The translations under genes were made by a program, and so were the position numbers. The notes under the pieces are model-generated. The model was not told the origin of the DNA. It saw nothing but the letters and a program-made list of their open reading frames with translations, and made no database searches. Below, in pieces: positions 20,897 through 29,793 of a stretch of 64,000 bases of DNA. The stretch is from Sphingomonadales bacterium (lineage in GTDB: Bacteria; Pseudomonadota; Alphaproteobacteria; Sphingomonadales; Sphingomonadaceae), in contig JADJAC010000011.1 in NCBI GenBank assembly GCA_016704425.1, positions 124,001 to 188,000 of the forward strand, written 5' to 3'. Each line of letters starts with the position of its first letter. Within the stretch, counting starts at the first letter, position 1.

Positions 20897-23572
20897 ATGA
20901 CAGCCGTTGGACAAGACACGCTCGGGACCCGTTCGACACTCAACGTCGGGGGCAAGAGCTATGCCTATTACGCGCTCGACAAGGCAGCGGCGAAGCTCGG
21001 AGACATTTCCAGACTCCCCTTTTCGATGAAGGTCCTGCTCGAGAACCTTTTGCGCTTCGAGGATGGCGGATTTACTGTCTCGACGGCGGATGTGCAGGCA
21101 TTGATCGACTGGCAGAAAAATCCGACTTCAGATGCCGAAATCCAGTACCGTCCTGCGCGCGTTCTGTTGCAGGATTTTACGGGGGTCCCCTGCGTGGTGG
21201 ATCTGGCCGCAATGCGCGATGCGATTGCCAAGCTGGGTGGTGACACGTCGAAGATCAATCCACTCGTGCCAGTCCATCTTGTCATCGACCATTCGGTCAT
21301 GGTCGACGAGTTCGGCCACCCCAAAGCCTTCGAGCAGAATGTCGAGATCGAGTATCACCGCAATGGTGAGCGTTATGACTTCCTCAAATGGGGATCGAAG
21401 AGTCTCGACAATTTCAAGGCGGTCCCTCCGGGGACCGGCATCTGCCACCAGGTCAATCTGGAAAATATCGCGCAGGCGGTCTGGACATCGACCGATGCCA
21501 GCGGCACGATGATCGCCTATCCCGATACTTGCGTCGGCACGGACAGCCACACAACGATGATCAACGGCCTTGGCGTGCTTGGCTGGGGCGTTGGCGGGAT
21601 CGAGGCAGAAGCGGCGATGCTGGGCCAGCCTGTCTCGATGCTGATCCCGGAAGTCGTGGGATTCAAGCTGACGGGCACATTGAAGGAAGGCATTACCGCA
21701 ACCGATCTCGTGCTGACCGCCACCCAGATGCTTCGCAAACATGGCGTGGTTGGCCGCTTCGTCGAATATTTCGGGCCGGGCTTGGCCTCGCTGACACTCG
21801 CGGATCGCGCGACGTTGGCCAACATGGCGCCCGAATATGGCGCGACATGCGGCTTTTTCGGCATTGATGAAAAGACCCTGGATTATATGCGGCTGTCGGG
21901 GCGTGACGAATCCCAGATCGCGCTCACGGAAGCTTATGCCAAGGCACAGGGCCTCTGGCGTTATGCAGACTCGCCCGATCCGGTCTTCACCTCAACACTT
22001 GAACTGGACATGTCGACGGTTGTCCCGAGTCTTGCCGGACCTAAGCGTCCACAGGACAAGGTTGCCCTGACCGATGTGGACGACGTCTTCAATGGCGAAC
22101 TGTCATCCATCTACAAGCATGACGGTTTCAAACGCGTTCCCGTCGAGGGCAAGTCTCATGACATCGGTGATGGCGACGTTGTCATCGCTGCGATTACCAG
22201 CTGCACCAATACATCGAATCCCGGTGTCCTGGTTGCGGCAGGTCTCGTGGCGAAAAAGGCCAATGCCTTCGGACTGAAACCGAAACCCTGGGTGAAGACC
22301 TCACTCGCGCCGGGATCGCAGGTCGTCACTGACTATTTGGTGAAGGCCGGGTTGCAGGAGCATCTTGACGCAATCGGCTTCAACCTCGTCGGATATGGCT
22401 GCACGACCTGCATCGGCAATTCCGGCCCACTTGCTGAGCCGATTTCCAAGGCCATCAACAACAATGATATCGTTGCGGCGTCAGTCCTTTCGGGCAACCG
22501 CAACTTTGAAGGCCGGGTTTCGCCGGACGTCCGCGCAAACTTTCTCGCGTCGCCGCCTCTCGTCGTCGCCTATGCGCTCAAAGGCACTGTGACCGAGGAC
22601 TTTACCACCACGCCGATCGGACAGGCGACCGACGGGACGGATGTGTACCTCAAGGACATTTGGCCGACCAACCAGGAAGTGGCCGACACGATGGCCGCGA
22701 ATATCGATCGCGCCATGTTTCAGGCGCGCTATGCAAATGTCTATCAGGGCGACGCGCATTGGCAGGCGATTCAGGTCGAAGGGTCCGAGACCTATCAATG
22801 GCGCGCCGGTTCGACCTATGTCGCCAACCCTCCCTATTTCGAAGGCATGACCATGACTCCGGCACCGGTCGGCGACATCATCGAGGCGAAGCCGCTCGCG
22901 ATCCTTGGAGACTCGATCACAACGGATCACATCAGCCCGGCGGGCTCGATCAAGGCGGACAGCCCGGCAGGCACCTGGCTGATGGAACACCAGGTTTCCA
23001 AGGCAGATTTCAACTCCTACGGCGCGCGGCGCGGCCATCATGACGTGATGATGCGCGGCACCTTTGCCAATATTCGCATCAAGAACGAAATGGTCCCGGG
23101 AATCGAAGGGGGCATGTCGCGTTATGGAGATGAAGTCATGCCGATCTATGACGCCGCCATGCGCCACAAGGCCGATGGCACGGCCCTCGTTGTTGTCGCC
23201 GGCAAGGAATATGGCACGGGCTCGAGCCGTGACTGGGCAGCCAAAGGCACAAACCTTCTCGGAGTCCGTGCCGTCATTGTCGAGAGCTTCGAGCGCATTC
23301 ACCGCTCGAATCTGGTCGGCATGGGCGTCTTGCCGCTCCAATTCAAGGATGGGGATACGCGCACGACGCTTGGTCTGACGGGCGACGACAGCTTCACGAT
23401 CAAGGGCATCGCCAGCCTGAAACCGCGCCAGGATGTCGATGTGCTCGTAACCCGGAAAGACGGAAGCACCTTCACCTTCACTGCGCTTTGCCGGATCGAT
23501 ACCGCCAATGAAGTCGAGTATTTCATGAACGGCGGCATCCTGCACTATGTGCTGAGGAAGCTGGCGGCCTGA
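20897..23572 (+). CDS. acnA: aconitate hydratase A
   Basis: 891 residues, full family length. It isomerises citrate to isocitrate in the TCA cycle. The three cluster cysteines are C436 (TSCTNTSNPGV), C502 and C505 (YGCTTCIGNSGPL), numbered as in E. coli AcnA plus one. The C-terminal swivel domain has GDSITTDHISPAGSI and GKEYGTGSSRDWAAKG. The start is the ATG at 20897 after a GGGGAG ribosome site rather than an earlier in-frame ATG. The next small membrane gene overlaps its stop codon, so the two are probably coupled. Confidence 0.97.
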   Translation: MTAVGQDTLGTRSTLNVGGKSYAYYALDKAAAKLGDISRLPFSMKVLLENLLRFEDGGFTVSTADVQALIDWQKNPTSDAEIQYRPARVLLQDFTGVPCVVDLAAMRDAIAKLGGDTSKINPLVPVHLVIDHSVMVDEFGHPKAFEQNVEIEYHRNGERYDFLKWGSKSLDNFKAVPPGTGICHQVNLENIAQAVWTSTDASGTMIAYPDTCVGTDSHTTMINGLGVLGWGVGGIEAEAAMLGQPVSMLIPEVVGFKLTGTLKEGITATDLVLTATQMLRKHGVVGRFVEYFGPGLASLTLADRATLANMAPEYGATCGFFGIDEKTLDYMRLSGRDESQIALTEAYAKAQGLWRYADSPDPVFTSTLELDMSTVVPSLAGPKRPQDKVALTDVDDVFNGELSSIYKHDGFKRVPVEGKSHDIGDGDVVIAAITSCTNTSNPGVLVAAGLVAKKANAFGLKPKPWVKTSLAPGSQVVTDYLVKAGLQEHLDAIGFNLVGYGCTTCIGNSGPLAEPISKAINNNDIVAASVLSGNRNFEGRVSPDVRANFLASPPLVVAYALKGTVTEDFTTTPIGQATDGTDVYLKDIWPTNQEVADTMAANIDRAMFQARYANVYQGDAHWQAIQVEGSETYQWRAGSTYVANPPYFEGMTMTPAPVGDIIEAKPLAILGDSITTDHISPAGSIKADSPAGTWLMEHQVSKADFNSYGARRGHHDVMMRGTFANIRIKNEMVPGIEGGMSRYGDEVMPIYDAAMRHKADGTALVVVAGKEYGTGSSRDWAAKGTNLLGVRAVIVESFERIHRSNLVGMGVLPLQFKDGDTRTTLGLTGDDSFTIKGIASLKPRQDVDVLVTRKDGSTFTFTALCRIDTANEVEYFMNGGILHYVLRKLAA

Positions 23573-23823
23573 GCACATCCCTGCACGTCCTGGTCGAAAT
23601 CGTCGGATGGGCGGGGGCGATTCTCATCCTGCTCGCCTATATCCTGTTGACCTTGGGCCGCCTCAAGGCGCAGTCGGTGGCCTATCAGGTGACGAATGTC
23701 GCTGGCTCAATCGGCTTCCTGATCAATGGCTGGGTCAACAGGGCCCTGCCGTCGGCGGCGCTCAATCTGATCTGGATGGGCATCGGAGTATATGCATTAT
23801 GGAAGATGCGCAGGACCGACTGA
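23569..23823 (+). CDS. CBU_0592-like small membrane protein, apparent CTG start
   Basis: 84 residues with three hydrophobic helices: LVEIVGWAGAILILLAYILL, YQVTNVAGSIGFLINGWV and ALNLIWMGIGVYALW. This is the pattern of the CBU_0592 family of unknown function. No ATG, GTG or TTG is available before the first helix. The frame fits a CTG at 23569-23571 overlapping the acnA stop (CTGA). This suggests re-initiation by ribosomes finishing acnA, or a sequencing or annotation oddity. Its last 25 bases overlap the start of the cyclase gene. It is short enough that automatic gene callers may omit it. Confidence 0.7.
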   Translation: MSTSLHVLVEIVGWAGAILILLAYILLTLGRLKAQSVAYQVTNVAGSIGFLINGWVNRALPSAALNLIWMGIGVYALWKMRRTD

Positions 23824-24473
23824 TCGATCTTTCACACGAGATCGAACATGGCATGGTCACGTTCAGGGGGCTGCCCGCACCGGTCATCTGTGACTATTGG
23901 GAACGTGAGGCATCGGGCAGCCATTATGACGATGGCTCGACCTTCCAGATCGGGCGGATCGACATGGTCGCGAATACTGGCACGTACATCGATAGCCCGT
24001 TTCATCGCTTTGCGGAGGGCAAAGACCTTGCTGGACTCGATCTGTCGCAATTGGCAGAGCTTGACGGGGTCGTCGCCCATCAGCCGTTTGAGCACGGACT
24101 TGCTGTTGATACGAACGCTTTTGCGGGCCTGGATGTTTCGGGGAAGGCTGTGCTGGTCCATACCGGTTGGGACAGATTCTGGCGTACCGAGCCATATTTC
24201 GAGAACCATCCGTTCCTGACGGAAGCCGCAGCGCGGCTTCTGGTTGATCGTGGTGCCGTGCTGGTTGGGATCGACAGCTACAATATTGATGATACCCGCA
24301 CCCGCTCCCGACCCATCCATACTACGCTTCTCGGCGCGGACATTCCGATTGTCGAGCATATGACCAATCTTGGGGCATTGCCGGACAATAACTTCCGCTT
24401 CTGCGCTGTACCGCCAAAGGTAAAAGGCTTTGGCACTTTTCCCGTCCGCGCCTTTGCGGTCTTTGCCGGTTGA
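23799..24473 (+). CDS. cyclase-family hydrolase (KynB-like fold) with altered metal motif
   Basis: 224 residues from MEDAQDRLIDLSHEIEHGMV. The family signature H-x-G-T-H-x-D-x-P-x-H of kynurenine formamidase appears here as ANTGTYIDSPFHRF, i.e. N and Y in place of the first two His, with Asp and the last His kept. Later elements (VLVHTGWDRFW, GAVLVGIDSYNIDD, FRFCAVPPKVKGFGTFPVRAFA) are typical. Members hydrolyse amides or lactones; the altered ligands mean the metal or substrate may differ. It overlaps the small membrane gene by 25 bases and so belongs to the acnA transcript. Not adjacent to tryptophan-degradation genes, so KynB is not claimed. Confidence 0.85.
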   Translation: MEDAQDRLIDLSHEIEHGMVTFRGLPAPVICDYWEREASGSHYDDGSTFQIGRIDMVANTGTYIDSPFHRFAEGKDLAGLDLSQLAELDGVVAHQPFEHGLAVDTNAFAGLDVSGKAVLVHTGWDRFWRTEPYFENHPFLTEAAARLLVDRGAVLVGIDSYNIDDTRTRSRPIHTTLLGADIPIVEHMTNLGALPDNNFRFCAVPPKVKGFGTFPVRAFAVFAG

Positions 24474-24475
24474 AC

Positions 24476-24830
24476 CCGGACGGGGAATCCCGCCGCCCGG
24501 CCATTCCCCGCATCGAATGGGCGCTTGGCTCTGGCCTTGGGGCAGCAGCGAAACCGCTCTTTGCGCTTGTTGTCGGTCCGATACCGATTCTCGGTTCCCG
24601 ATTTGTAGACCGTATCGGGAAGGGACTTCGCGGCGCGCCGTGCGATGCGCTGGTGGCCGACGTCACGCCACCAGAAATTCGGGGACGAGCCTATGGGCTT
24701 CGTCAGTCGCTCGATACGCTTGGGGCCTTTGCCGGCCGGCTTACGGCAGTCGGATTGTCGGCAGGGTTCTTGCCGGCATCGCCTTACTTGCTTGCTGGTT
24801 ATGGCCGAAAGAGGAATGCGAGCCCTATTT
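24476..24830 (+). pseudogene. MFS transporter remnant
   Basis: An internal fragment, GSRFVDRIGKGLRGAPCDAL then ADVTPPEIRGRAYGLRQSLD plus TLGAFAGRL, is the conserved cytoplasmic loop of a major facilitator subfamily in which RFxDRIGKGxRxAPRDAL is diagnostic (here Cys replaces Arg). The flanking parts amount to about 120 residues instead of about 400, with no N-terminal helices and an abrupt jump to LPASPYLLAGYG at the end. Clearly a deleted, non-functional transporter left between the acnA operon and the copper genes. Confidence 0.75.
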
Positions 24831-25211
24831 CACGTTGAACGGTAATTCGCCAGCAGCGCCGTGAGTATCGATTCCTGCCGCCGACCATTTCAGGACATAG
24901 CCTCCGACTGGAAGCGCACGCTTCATGAGCAACGTCACCGATTTGCCATCGCTGCTCATCTGGGTCGTGTAGCCAGCCATTTTCATCGGCGGATGGTCAG
25001 CCATTCCGGGCATGCTCACCATTGCCAGATCGGTCTTGACAGTCGTTGCGACGATTTTGTCAGAGAAGGTCAAGACAATCTTGCCTGGCTTTGCGACGGT
25101 TGCCTTTGCAGCCGGAGTCGAGGCCGCGAGCTTCACATGAGCAAGCAATGGACTGGATGCGCAGAGCGCGATCAGAATTACCGCCTTTGACAGTCTAATG
25201 AATTGGGCCAT
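24825..25211 (-). CDS. copC: CopC-family periplasmic copper-binding protein
   Basis: 128 residues. The signal peptide is cleaved at ...SPLLA-HVKL, so the mature protein starts with His, the N-terminal copper ligand of CopC proteins. The beta-sandwich follows (KPGKIVLTFSDKI) with a Met-rich loop (MVSMPGMADHPPMKM) and the C-terminal copper motif GIDTHGAAGELPF. It binds and shuttles copper in the periplasm. It is divergent from copA-copB across a 184-base control region. CopD is not adjacent. Confidence 0.92.
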   Translation of the reverse strand: MAQFIRLSKAVILIALCASSPLLAHVKLAASTPAAKATVAKPGKIVLTFSDKIVATTVKTDLAMVSMPGMADHPPMKMAGYTTQMSSDGKSVTLLMKRALPVGGYVLKWSAAGIDTHGAAGELPFNVK

Positions 25212-25271
25212 AGGTCTTCCCTTTATCGAATGAGGATATGAAAGTGCGCGATGCGTCTCAAGATTCCGAAT

Positions 25272-25313
25272 TTCACATCTGACATTTCGGCAGTGTGAAT
25301 GTCCCGTTCACAA
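25272..25313. promoter_or_regulatory. repeated TTCACA half-sites in the copC/copA intergenic region
   Basis: TTCACA (25272-25277) is mirrored by TGTGAA (25294-25299), and a third TTCACA lies at 25308-25313. The repeats sit midway between the divergent starts and are candidates for a CopR-like response-regulator site. No regulator gene is present nearby. Confidence 0.35.
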
Positions 25314-25395
25314 GCTCGGCGCTAGCCCCAAAGTGCAGATGGTGAATGTTGCTTTGCACAGGTAACAAAAGTCTCCGTTCGGCGAAACTTGATTG

Positions 25396-27147
25396 ATGAA
25401 ACAGAAGATCCTCGTCCCGCCCCTTGACCGCCGTACCCTGCTGAATTTTGCCGCATATGCTGGGGGCGGCCTCGCGCTTGCGCCGTTTTTTCCCGCATGG
25501 GCAGCGAATGGTTCGCCGGGGATTGCAAACGCCCCTGAAACGCTGAGCGGCGAATCCATAGCACTGTCTATCGGCCAGGCGCATTTTTCTGTCGGCGGGA
25601 AAGCCAGTCACGCTTTTACGATCAACGGCACAGTGCCCGGCCCGATCATTCGGCTGAAGGAAGGGCAGAAAGTCCGGATCGCCGTAACCAATACGCTCGA
25701 TGAGGACACGTCAATTCATTGGCACGGGCTGTTACTGCCCTTCCAGATGGACGGCGTGCCGGGCATCAGCTTTCCGGGCATCAAGCCGGGCGAAACCTTC
25801 AGCTATGAGTTCGAGGTCCGTCAAGCCGGGACTTATTGGTATCACAGTCATTCCAACATGCAGGAGACGATGGGCCAATATGGCGCCATCGTGATTGATC
25901 CCGCGAAAGCTGATCCTGTGGCCTATGAGCGGGAGCATGTGATCGTGCTTTCGGACTGGAGCGCCATGCACGCGATGGAGCAAATGCGGAAGTTGAAGGC
26001 CATGGGCGGCTATTTCAACATGAGCAAGCAGACGCTTGCGGGCAAGCTGAAGGGCAGGGACCAGTCTGCTGCGGAGCGCCGGATGTGGGCCAGGATGCGG
26101 ATGGACCCGACGGACATTGCCGATGTCACGGGGTCAACCTACACCTATTTGGTCAACGGCCATGACAGCATGGGCAATTGGACAGGTCTCTTCAGCCCCG
26201 GCGAGCGCGTTCGCCTGCGGATCATCAATGCTGCTTCGATGACAAACTTCAACGTCAGGATTCCGGGGCTGCCAATGATTGTCGTTGCGGCCGACGGCCA
26301 GAACGTCCAGCCGGTTGGAACGGATGAGTTCCAGATCGCTATCGCTGAAACCTATGATGTGATCGTACAGCCATTGGAGGATCGGGCTTTTGGCTTCATT
26401 GCAGAATCGATCGACCGGTCCGGCCTTTGCCGCGCTACATTGGCTCCGCGAGTGGGGATGGCAGGAGATGTTCCATCTCTTCGCAAGCGCCCGCTGCTGA
26501 CGATGAAGGACATGGGCATGGGCGACATGAACATGTCGGGCGGAGCTATGGCGGGGATGGATCATGCCGCGATGGGTCATGACATGGGCTCAGTGAAGAT
26601 GCTTGATCCTTCAGTTGCCCCGCAGGTGAAGATGGGGCCTGGCGTGGCCATGCTCTCTGTGATGCCTGTCGATCGAACGGGAGAGCGACCGACGGGCCTG
26701 GAAGATGTCACGCATCGCGTATTGACCTATCGCCAACTCAGATCGCTCGACAGAAATCCCGATTCACGCCGTCCTTCAAGAGAACTGGATCTTCATCTCA
26801 CCGCGAACATGGAACGATACATGTGGTCATTCGATGGCGTGAAGTTGAGCGATGGTGCCGAGCCAATCCCTTTTCGCCACAATGAAAGGGTCAGGTTGAA
26901 CCTGATCAACGATACCATGATGCCGCATCCCATTCATCTGCATGGGCACTTCTTTGAACTCGTCACCGGCGATGCCGGTCACCGTCCCTTGAAGCACACC
27001 GTGAACGTCCTGCCTGGCGGGAAGGTGTCGCTTGACCTGACCGCCGATGCCCTCGGCGACTGGGCATTTCATTGCCACATGATGCTCCACATGATGGCGG
27101 GCATGTTCCGGGTTGTGACTGTCCGACCGGATGGCAGCGAGGCATGA
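25396..27147 (+). CDS. copA: CopA-family multicopper oxidase
   Basis: 583 residues. A twin-arginine leader (DRRTLLNFAAYAGGGLALAP) exports the folded, copper-loaded enzyme. The copper sites are SIHWHGLLL, YWYHSHSN, HPIHLHGHFF and the C-terminal AFHCHMMLHMMAGM. A Met-rich insert (MKDMGMGDMNMSGGAMAGMD) of the kind that captures Cu(I) lies near residues 370-400. CopA oxidises Cu(I) and sequesters copper in the periplasm. The ATG at 25396 is chosen; a TTG directly before it is in frame. copB begins inside its stop codon (ATGA). Confidence 0.95.
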   Translation: MKQKILVPPLDRRTLLNFAAYAGGGLALAPFFPAWAANGSPGIANAPETLSGESIALSIGQAHFSVGGKASHAFTINGTVPGPIIRLKEGQKVRIAVTNTLDEDTSIHWHGLLLPFQMDGVPGISFPGIKPGETFSYEFEVRQAGTYWYHSHSNMQETMGQYGAIVIDPAKADPVAYEREHVIVLSDWSAMHAMEQMRKLKAMGGYFNMSKQTLAGKLKGRDQSAAERRMWARMRMDPTDIADVTGSTYTYLVNGHDSMGNWTGLFSPGERVRLRIINAASMTNFNVRIPGLPMIVVAADGQNVQPVGTDEFQIAIAETYDVIVQPLEDRAFGFIAESIDRSGLCRATLAPRVGMAGDVPSLRKRPLLTMKDMGMGDMNMSGGAMAGMDHAAMGHDMGSVKMLDPSVAPQVKMGPGVAMLSVMPVDRTGERPTGLEDVTHRVLTYRQLRSLDRNPDSRRPSRELDLHLTANMERYMWSFDGVKLSDGAEPIPFRHNERVRLNLINDTMMPHPIHLHGHFFELVTGDAGHRPLKHTVNVLPGGKVSLDLTADALGDWAFHCHMMLHMMAGMFRVVTVRPDGSEA

Positions 27148-27965
27148 ACCGCCACCTCTGGATAATCTTTGGCTTGGCGCTTGCTTCACCGGTCTGTGCA
27201 CAGACGGATCAGCCTGAAAGCGAAGTCGGTGACACGCCTGCGCCCGCGCCACCGATGGATCATGCGGCTGATGCAATTTTCGATCCAGTATCAATGGCTG
27301 CGGCGCGGAATACGCTGCGCCACGAGGCGGGTCGCATGACGAGCTATAGCGTTGTGTTCAACCTCGCCGAGTTTCGCGTCCAGCGAGGGCGAGATGCCTA
27401 TCGCTGGGACGGCGAGGGATGGATTGGGGGCGATATCAATCGCTTTGTCTTGAAAACCGAAGGGGAAGGCGCGGTGGGCCTTGGCGTCGAGGCAGGCGAG
27501 GTGCGCGCGCTATACTCACGGGCGCTAGATCCCTGGTTCAACCTTCAAGTGGGCGTTCGGCATGATTTTGAGCCCGGGCAGCCGCGCAGCTACGCATCCG
27601 TCGGCTTTGAGGGGTTGGCTCCTTATCTCGTCAAGCTTGAAGGTGCGCTCTTCCTGTCGGACAAGGGTGATGTGCTCGCGCGCCTTGAGGGATCCTACGA
27701 TGAACGCATCACTCAGAGGCTCATCTTGCAGCCGAGAGCAGAACTTAACTTTGCCGCGCAAGATGTCCCGGCGAATGGGATTGGCTCGGGCCTCTCGTCA
27801 GCTGAACTTGGCCTTCGGCTGAGGTACGAAGTCCGTCGCGAATTCGCGCCCTATGTCGGCATTTCATGGGAGGGAAAGCTCGGCGACAGCGCACGTTTTG
27901 CGCGCGCCGCGGGAGACGGAGTGCGGGCTACCAGTCTGGTTTTCGGGGTGAGGGCATGGTTCTGA
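27144..27965 (+). CDS. copB: CopB outer-membrane copper-resistance protein
   Basis: 273 residues. Signal peptide MNRHLWIIFGLALASPVCAQ, a Pro/Met/His-containing spacer (PAPAPPMDHAADAIFDP), then the CopB beta-barrel: GEGWIGGDINRFVLKTEGEG, LYSRALDPWFNLQVGVRHDF, VGFEGLAPY, LRLRYEVRREFAPYVGISWE and a C-terminal RAWF. It is shorter in its Met-rich N-terminal part than Pseudomonas CopB. Start overlaps the copA stop by 4 bases, so the pair is coupled. Confidence 0.94.
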   Translation: MNRHLWIIFGLALASPVCAQTDQPESEVGDTPAPAPPMDHAADAIFDPVSMAAARNTLRHEAGRMTSYSVVFNLAEFRVQRGRDAYRWDGEGWIGGDINRFVLKTEGEGAVGLGVEAGEVRALYSRALDPWFNLQVGVRHDFEPGQPRSYASVGFEGLAPYLVKLEGALFLSDKGDVLARLEGSYDERITQRLILQPRAELNFAAQDVPANGIGSGLSSAELGLRLRYEVRREFAPYVGISWEGKLGDSARFARAAGDGVRATSLVFGVRAWF

Positions 27966-28690
27966 GTTCGCCCAATGCCCCCAGACGCCGACGCATGCAT
28001 GTGTTCGCCAGCCGGGTTCATAGGTGGCTGGCACTGTTTATTGGCGCCCAATTGCTGATCTGGTTTGCCAGCGGGGCGCTGATGAGTTTTCTGCCGATCG
28101 AAAAAGTGCGCGGAGAACATCTCGTTGATCGCGCAGCTGTCAATCCGATGCCCAAAGCGATGCGGTTTGTGGATCCGGCCCGGGTGCTCGCTTCGACCGA
28201 TACGCCGGTCGCGGCAATCACATTTCGCATGCTGGGCAATCGGCCGGTCGCCGAGTTGAACACGACGAGAGGGACGCGGCTATTCGACGCAGAAACCGGT
28301 GCCGCAATCGGACCCGTCAACGCAGATCAAGCCGCGACTATCGCGCTGGCGGCCTGGCGCGGGGCGACGAAACCATCGACTTCGACAATGCGCGTGACTG
28401 AGGAAAGTCCCGAATATCGCGGCGATCTGCCGGCGTGGCGCGTCGACCTTACCGATCCGGATAACACGGCGGTCTATGTCGTGGCAGGGAATGGCCGAAT
28501 TTCTGCAGTACGAACTGGCACATGGCGTCTCTATGATTTTTTCTGGGGACTCCATATCATGGATTGGAAGAGCCATGAGAATTTCAACACGCCCTGGCTG
28601 CTTGGCTTTGCCCTTGGTGCTTTGTTTCTGGGCGTTTTTGGAACGATCCTGCTTTTCATGCGCTGGCCGTTCCGTCGTCGCCCGCGGTAG
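27956..28690 (+). CDS. PepSY-domain membrane protein
   Basis: 244 residues from the ATG at 27956, overlapping copB by 10 bases. The N-terminal helix (WLALFIGAQLLIWFASGALM) and a C-terminal one (PWLLGFALGALFLGVFGTILLFM) flank a periplasmic PepSY region (TIALAAWRGATK ... VDLTDPDNTAVYVVAGNGRI ... WRLYDFFWGLHIMDW). The end WGLHIMDW ... N-x-P-W is shared with PepSY-TM proteins linked to metal or haem redox. It is the third gene of the copA operon, so probably part of copper handling. Role unproven. Confidence 0.85.
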   Translation: MVLSSPNAPRRRRMHVFASRVHRWLALFIGAQLLIWFASGALMSFLPIEKVRGEHLVDRAAVNPMPKAMRFVDPARVLASTDTPVAAITFRMLGNRPVAELNTTRGTRLFDAETGAAIGPVNADQAATIALAAWRGATKPSTSTMRVTEESPEYRGDLPAWRVDLTDPDNTAVYVVAGNGRISAVRTGTWRLYDFFWGLHIMDWKSHENFNTPWLLGFALGALFLGVFGTILLFMRWPFRRRPR

Positions 28691-28702
28691 CCTTGACGCC
28701 TG

Positions 28703-29572
28703 CTAGCGGCTCGGAAGCGCCAGCATTGCCGGGTCGATGCGTTCATCGTTCCACTTCAGACCCCAATGAAGATGCGGACCGGTCGCACGTCCGGTCTTGC
28801 CCACAGCACCAATCCTCTGGCCTTGGCGGACCATTTCGCCAAGTTTCACATCGATGCGCGAAAGATGCAGGAACGCACTGTTGAGACCCAGCCCGTGGTC
28901 GATCATCACAAGATTGGCTTCAAGAGTAAAAGGTCGCGCTGCTGACAGAATCACGACCCCGTCTGCGGGTGCCAAGACCGGCGTGCCTGTCCCGCTTGCC
29001 AGATCGACACCGGCATGAGGCGCGCCGGGCGAACCGGCATAGATGCGTTGCGCCCCGAAGTGCCCGGTGATGCGTCCCGGGACTGGCCAGATGAAATCCT
29101 GTCGCCACCCCTGGGCACCGGTGACGATCCTGCGCGCGGACGCGATCTGTTCAAGTTCGGCCGGTCGCCGTGCTGCGAATTCTGCGTCTGGTCCGGAATA
29201 ATGCGGCAGGCGGGAGAGGTTTTCCACAATCCAGCGGGTGGGGGTCACCGGCACTGTTTCTGTAAGGCTGGTCCCGTCGTCGAGGACTGCCGTCAGGACA
29301 GTGGCAGCCCCATAGTCACGCCCGAACCCTGCAATAAAGTGACGATCCGGGGCGAAGGGCACGTCATGCCCGTCGATCACAAGCCGGATTGTGCGCGGCG
29401 GAACGACGCCTCGAACCAATGCGCCTTGTTGCGGTTGGCGATTGATCTGAAAGGGCCCCGAAGGCTGCACGGCAATCGGTACAACACCTCCCGCAGGCTG
29501 AGGCGCTGCATCGGCTCTTATACAAAGGAGCGCCAATCCCAAAAGCACCGTTGCGGTGCGGAAGGATGTCAT
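28703..29572 (-). CDS. M23 (LytM) zinc endopeptidase, exported
   Basis: 289 residues. Signal peptide MTSFRTATVLLGLALLCIRADA, an N-terminal beta domain with a SPOR-free linker, then the peptidase: GRITGHFGAQRIYAGSPGAP followed by HAGVDLA (first zinc ligands H and D) and GKTGRATGPHLHWGLKWN (H-x-H). It should hydrolyse glycyl or peptide cross-bridges in peptidoglycan, in the periplasm. The start is placed at 29572 because it overlaps the stop of the DUF2093 gene by 4 bases, with xseA upstream in the same operon. Confidence 0.92.
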   Translation of the reverse strand: MTSFRTATVLLGLALLCIRADAAPQPAGGVVPIAVQPSGPFQINRQPQQGALVRGVVPPRTIRLVIDGHDVPFAPDRHFIAGFGRDYGAATVLTAVLDDGTSLTETVPVTPTRWIVENLSRLPHYSGPDAEFAARRPAELEQIASARRIVTGAQGWRQDFIWPVPGRITGHFGAQRIYAGSPGAPHAGVDLASGTGTPVLAPADGVVILSAARPFTLEANLVMIDHGLGLNSAFLHLSRIDVKLGEMVRQGQRIGAVGKTGRATGPHLHWGLKWNDERIDPAMLALPSR

Positions 29573-29793
29573 TCCTCCAGCATGGCCTTGGTGGCTATTT
29601 CCGCTGTCGCATAAGGCTCCTGGCGGGCCACGCTCCAATAACGCAGCAAGTCCAGGGGGATAGGCGCGCCGGATTTGGCACAAACAACATGTTCACCCTG
29701 AGCGAGAACGCGAAAACCGTTCGCCATATAGTGGAGCTTCGCTGTCCGGCCTTGAGACATCAACATTGGCATCAAACCTTCATTTGCCGTCAA
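29569..29793 (-). CDS. DUF2093 protein
   Basis: 74 residues containing KLHYMANGFRVLAQGEHVVCAKSGAPIPLDLLRYWSVARQE, the DUF2093 core (a G-x2-V-x-C-A-x-S/T-G pattern ending in LRYWSVDRQE-like sequence). Alphaproteobacterial family of unknown function, often next to xseA, as here. Overlaps xseA upstream by 4 bases and the peptidase downstream by 3 to 4 bases. Confidence 0.9.
   Translation of the reverse strand: MTANEGLMPMLMSQGRTAKLHYMANGFRVLAQGEHVVCAKSGAPIPLDLLRYWSVARQEPYATAEIATKAMLEE

Noticed and set aside
23607..23798. Extending the cyclase gene upstream to 23607
   Set aside because: That part is the out-of-phase reading of the CBU_0592-like gene; the ATG at 23799 starts the recognised domain.
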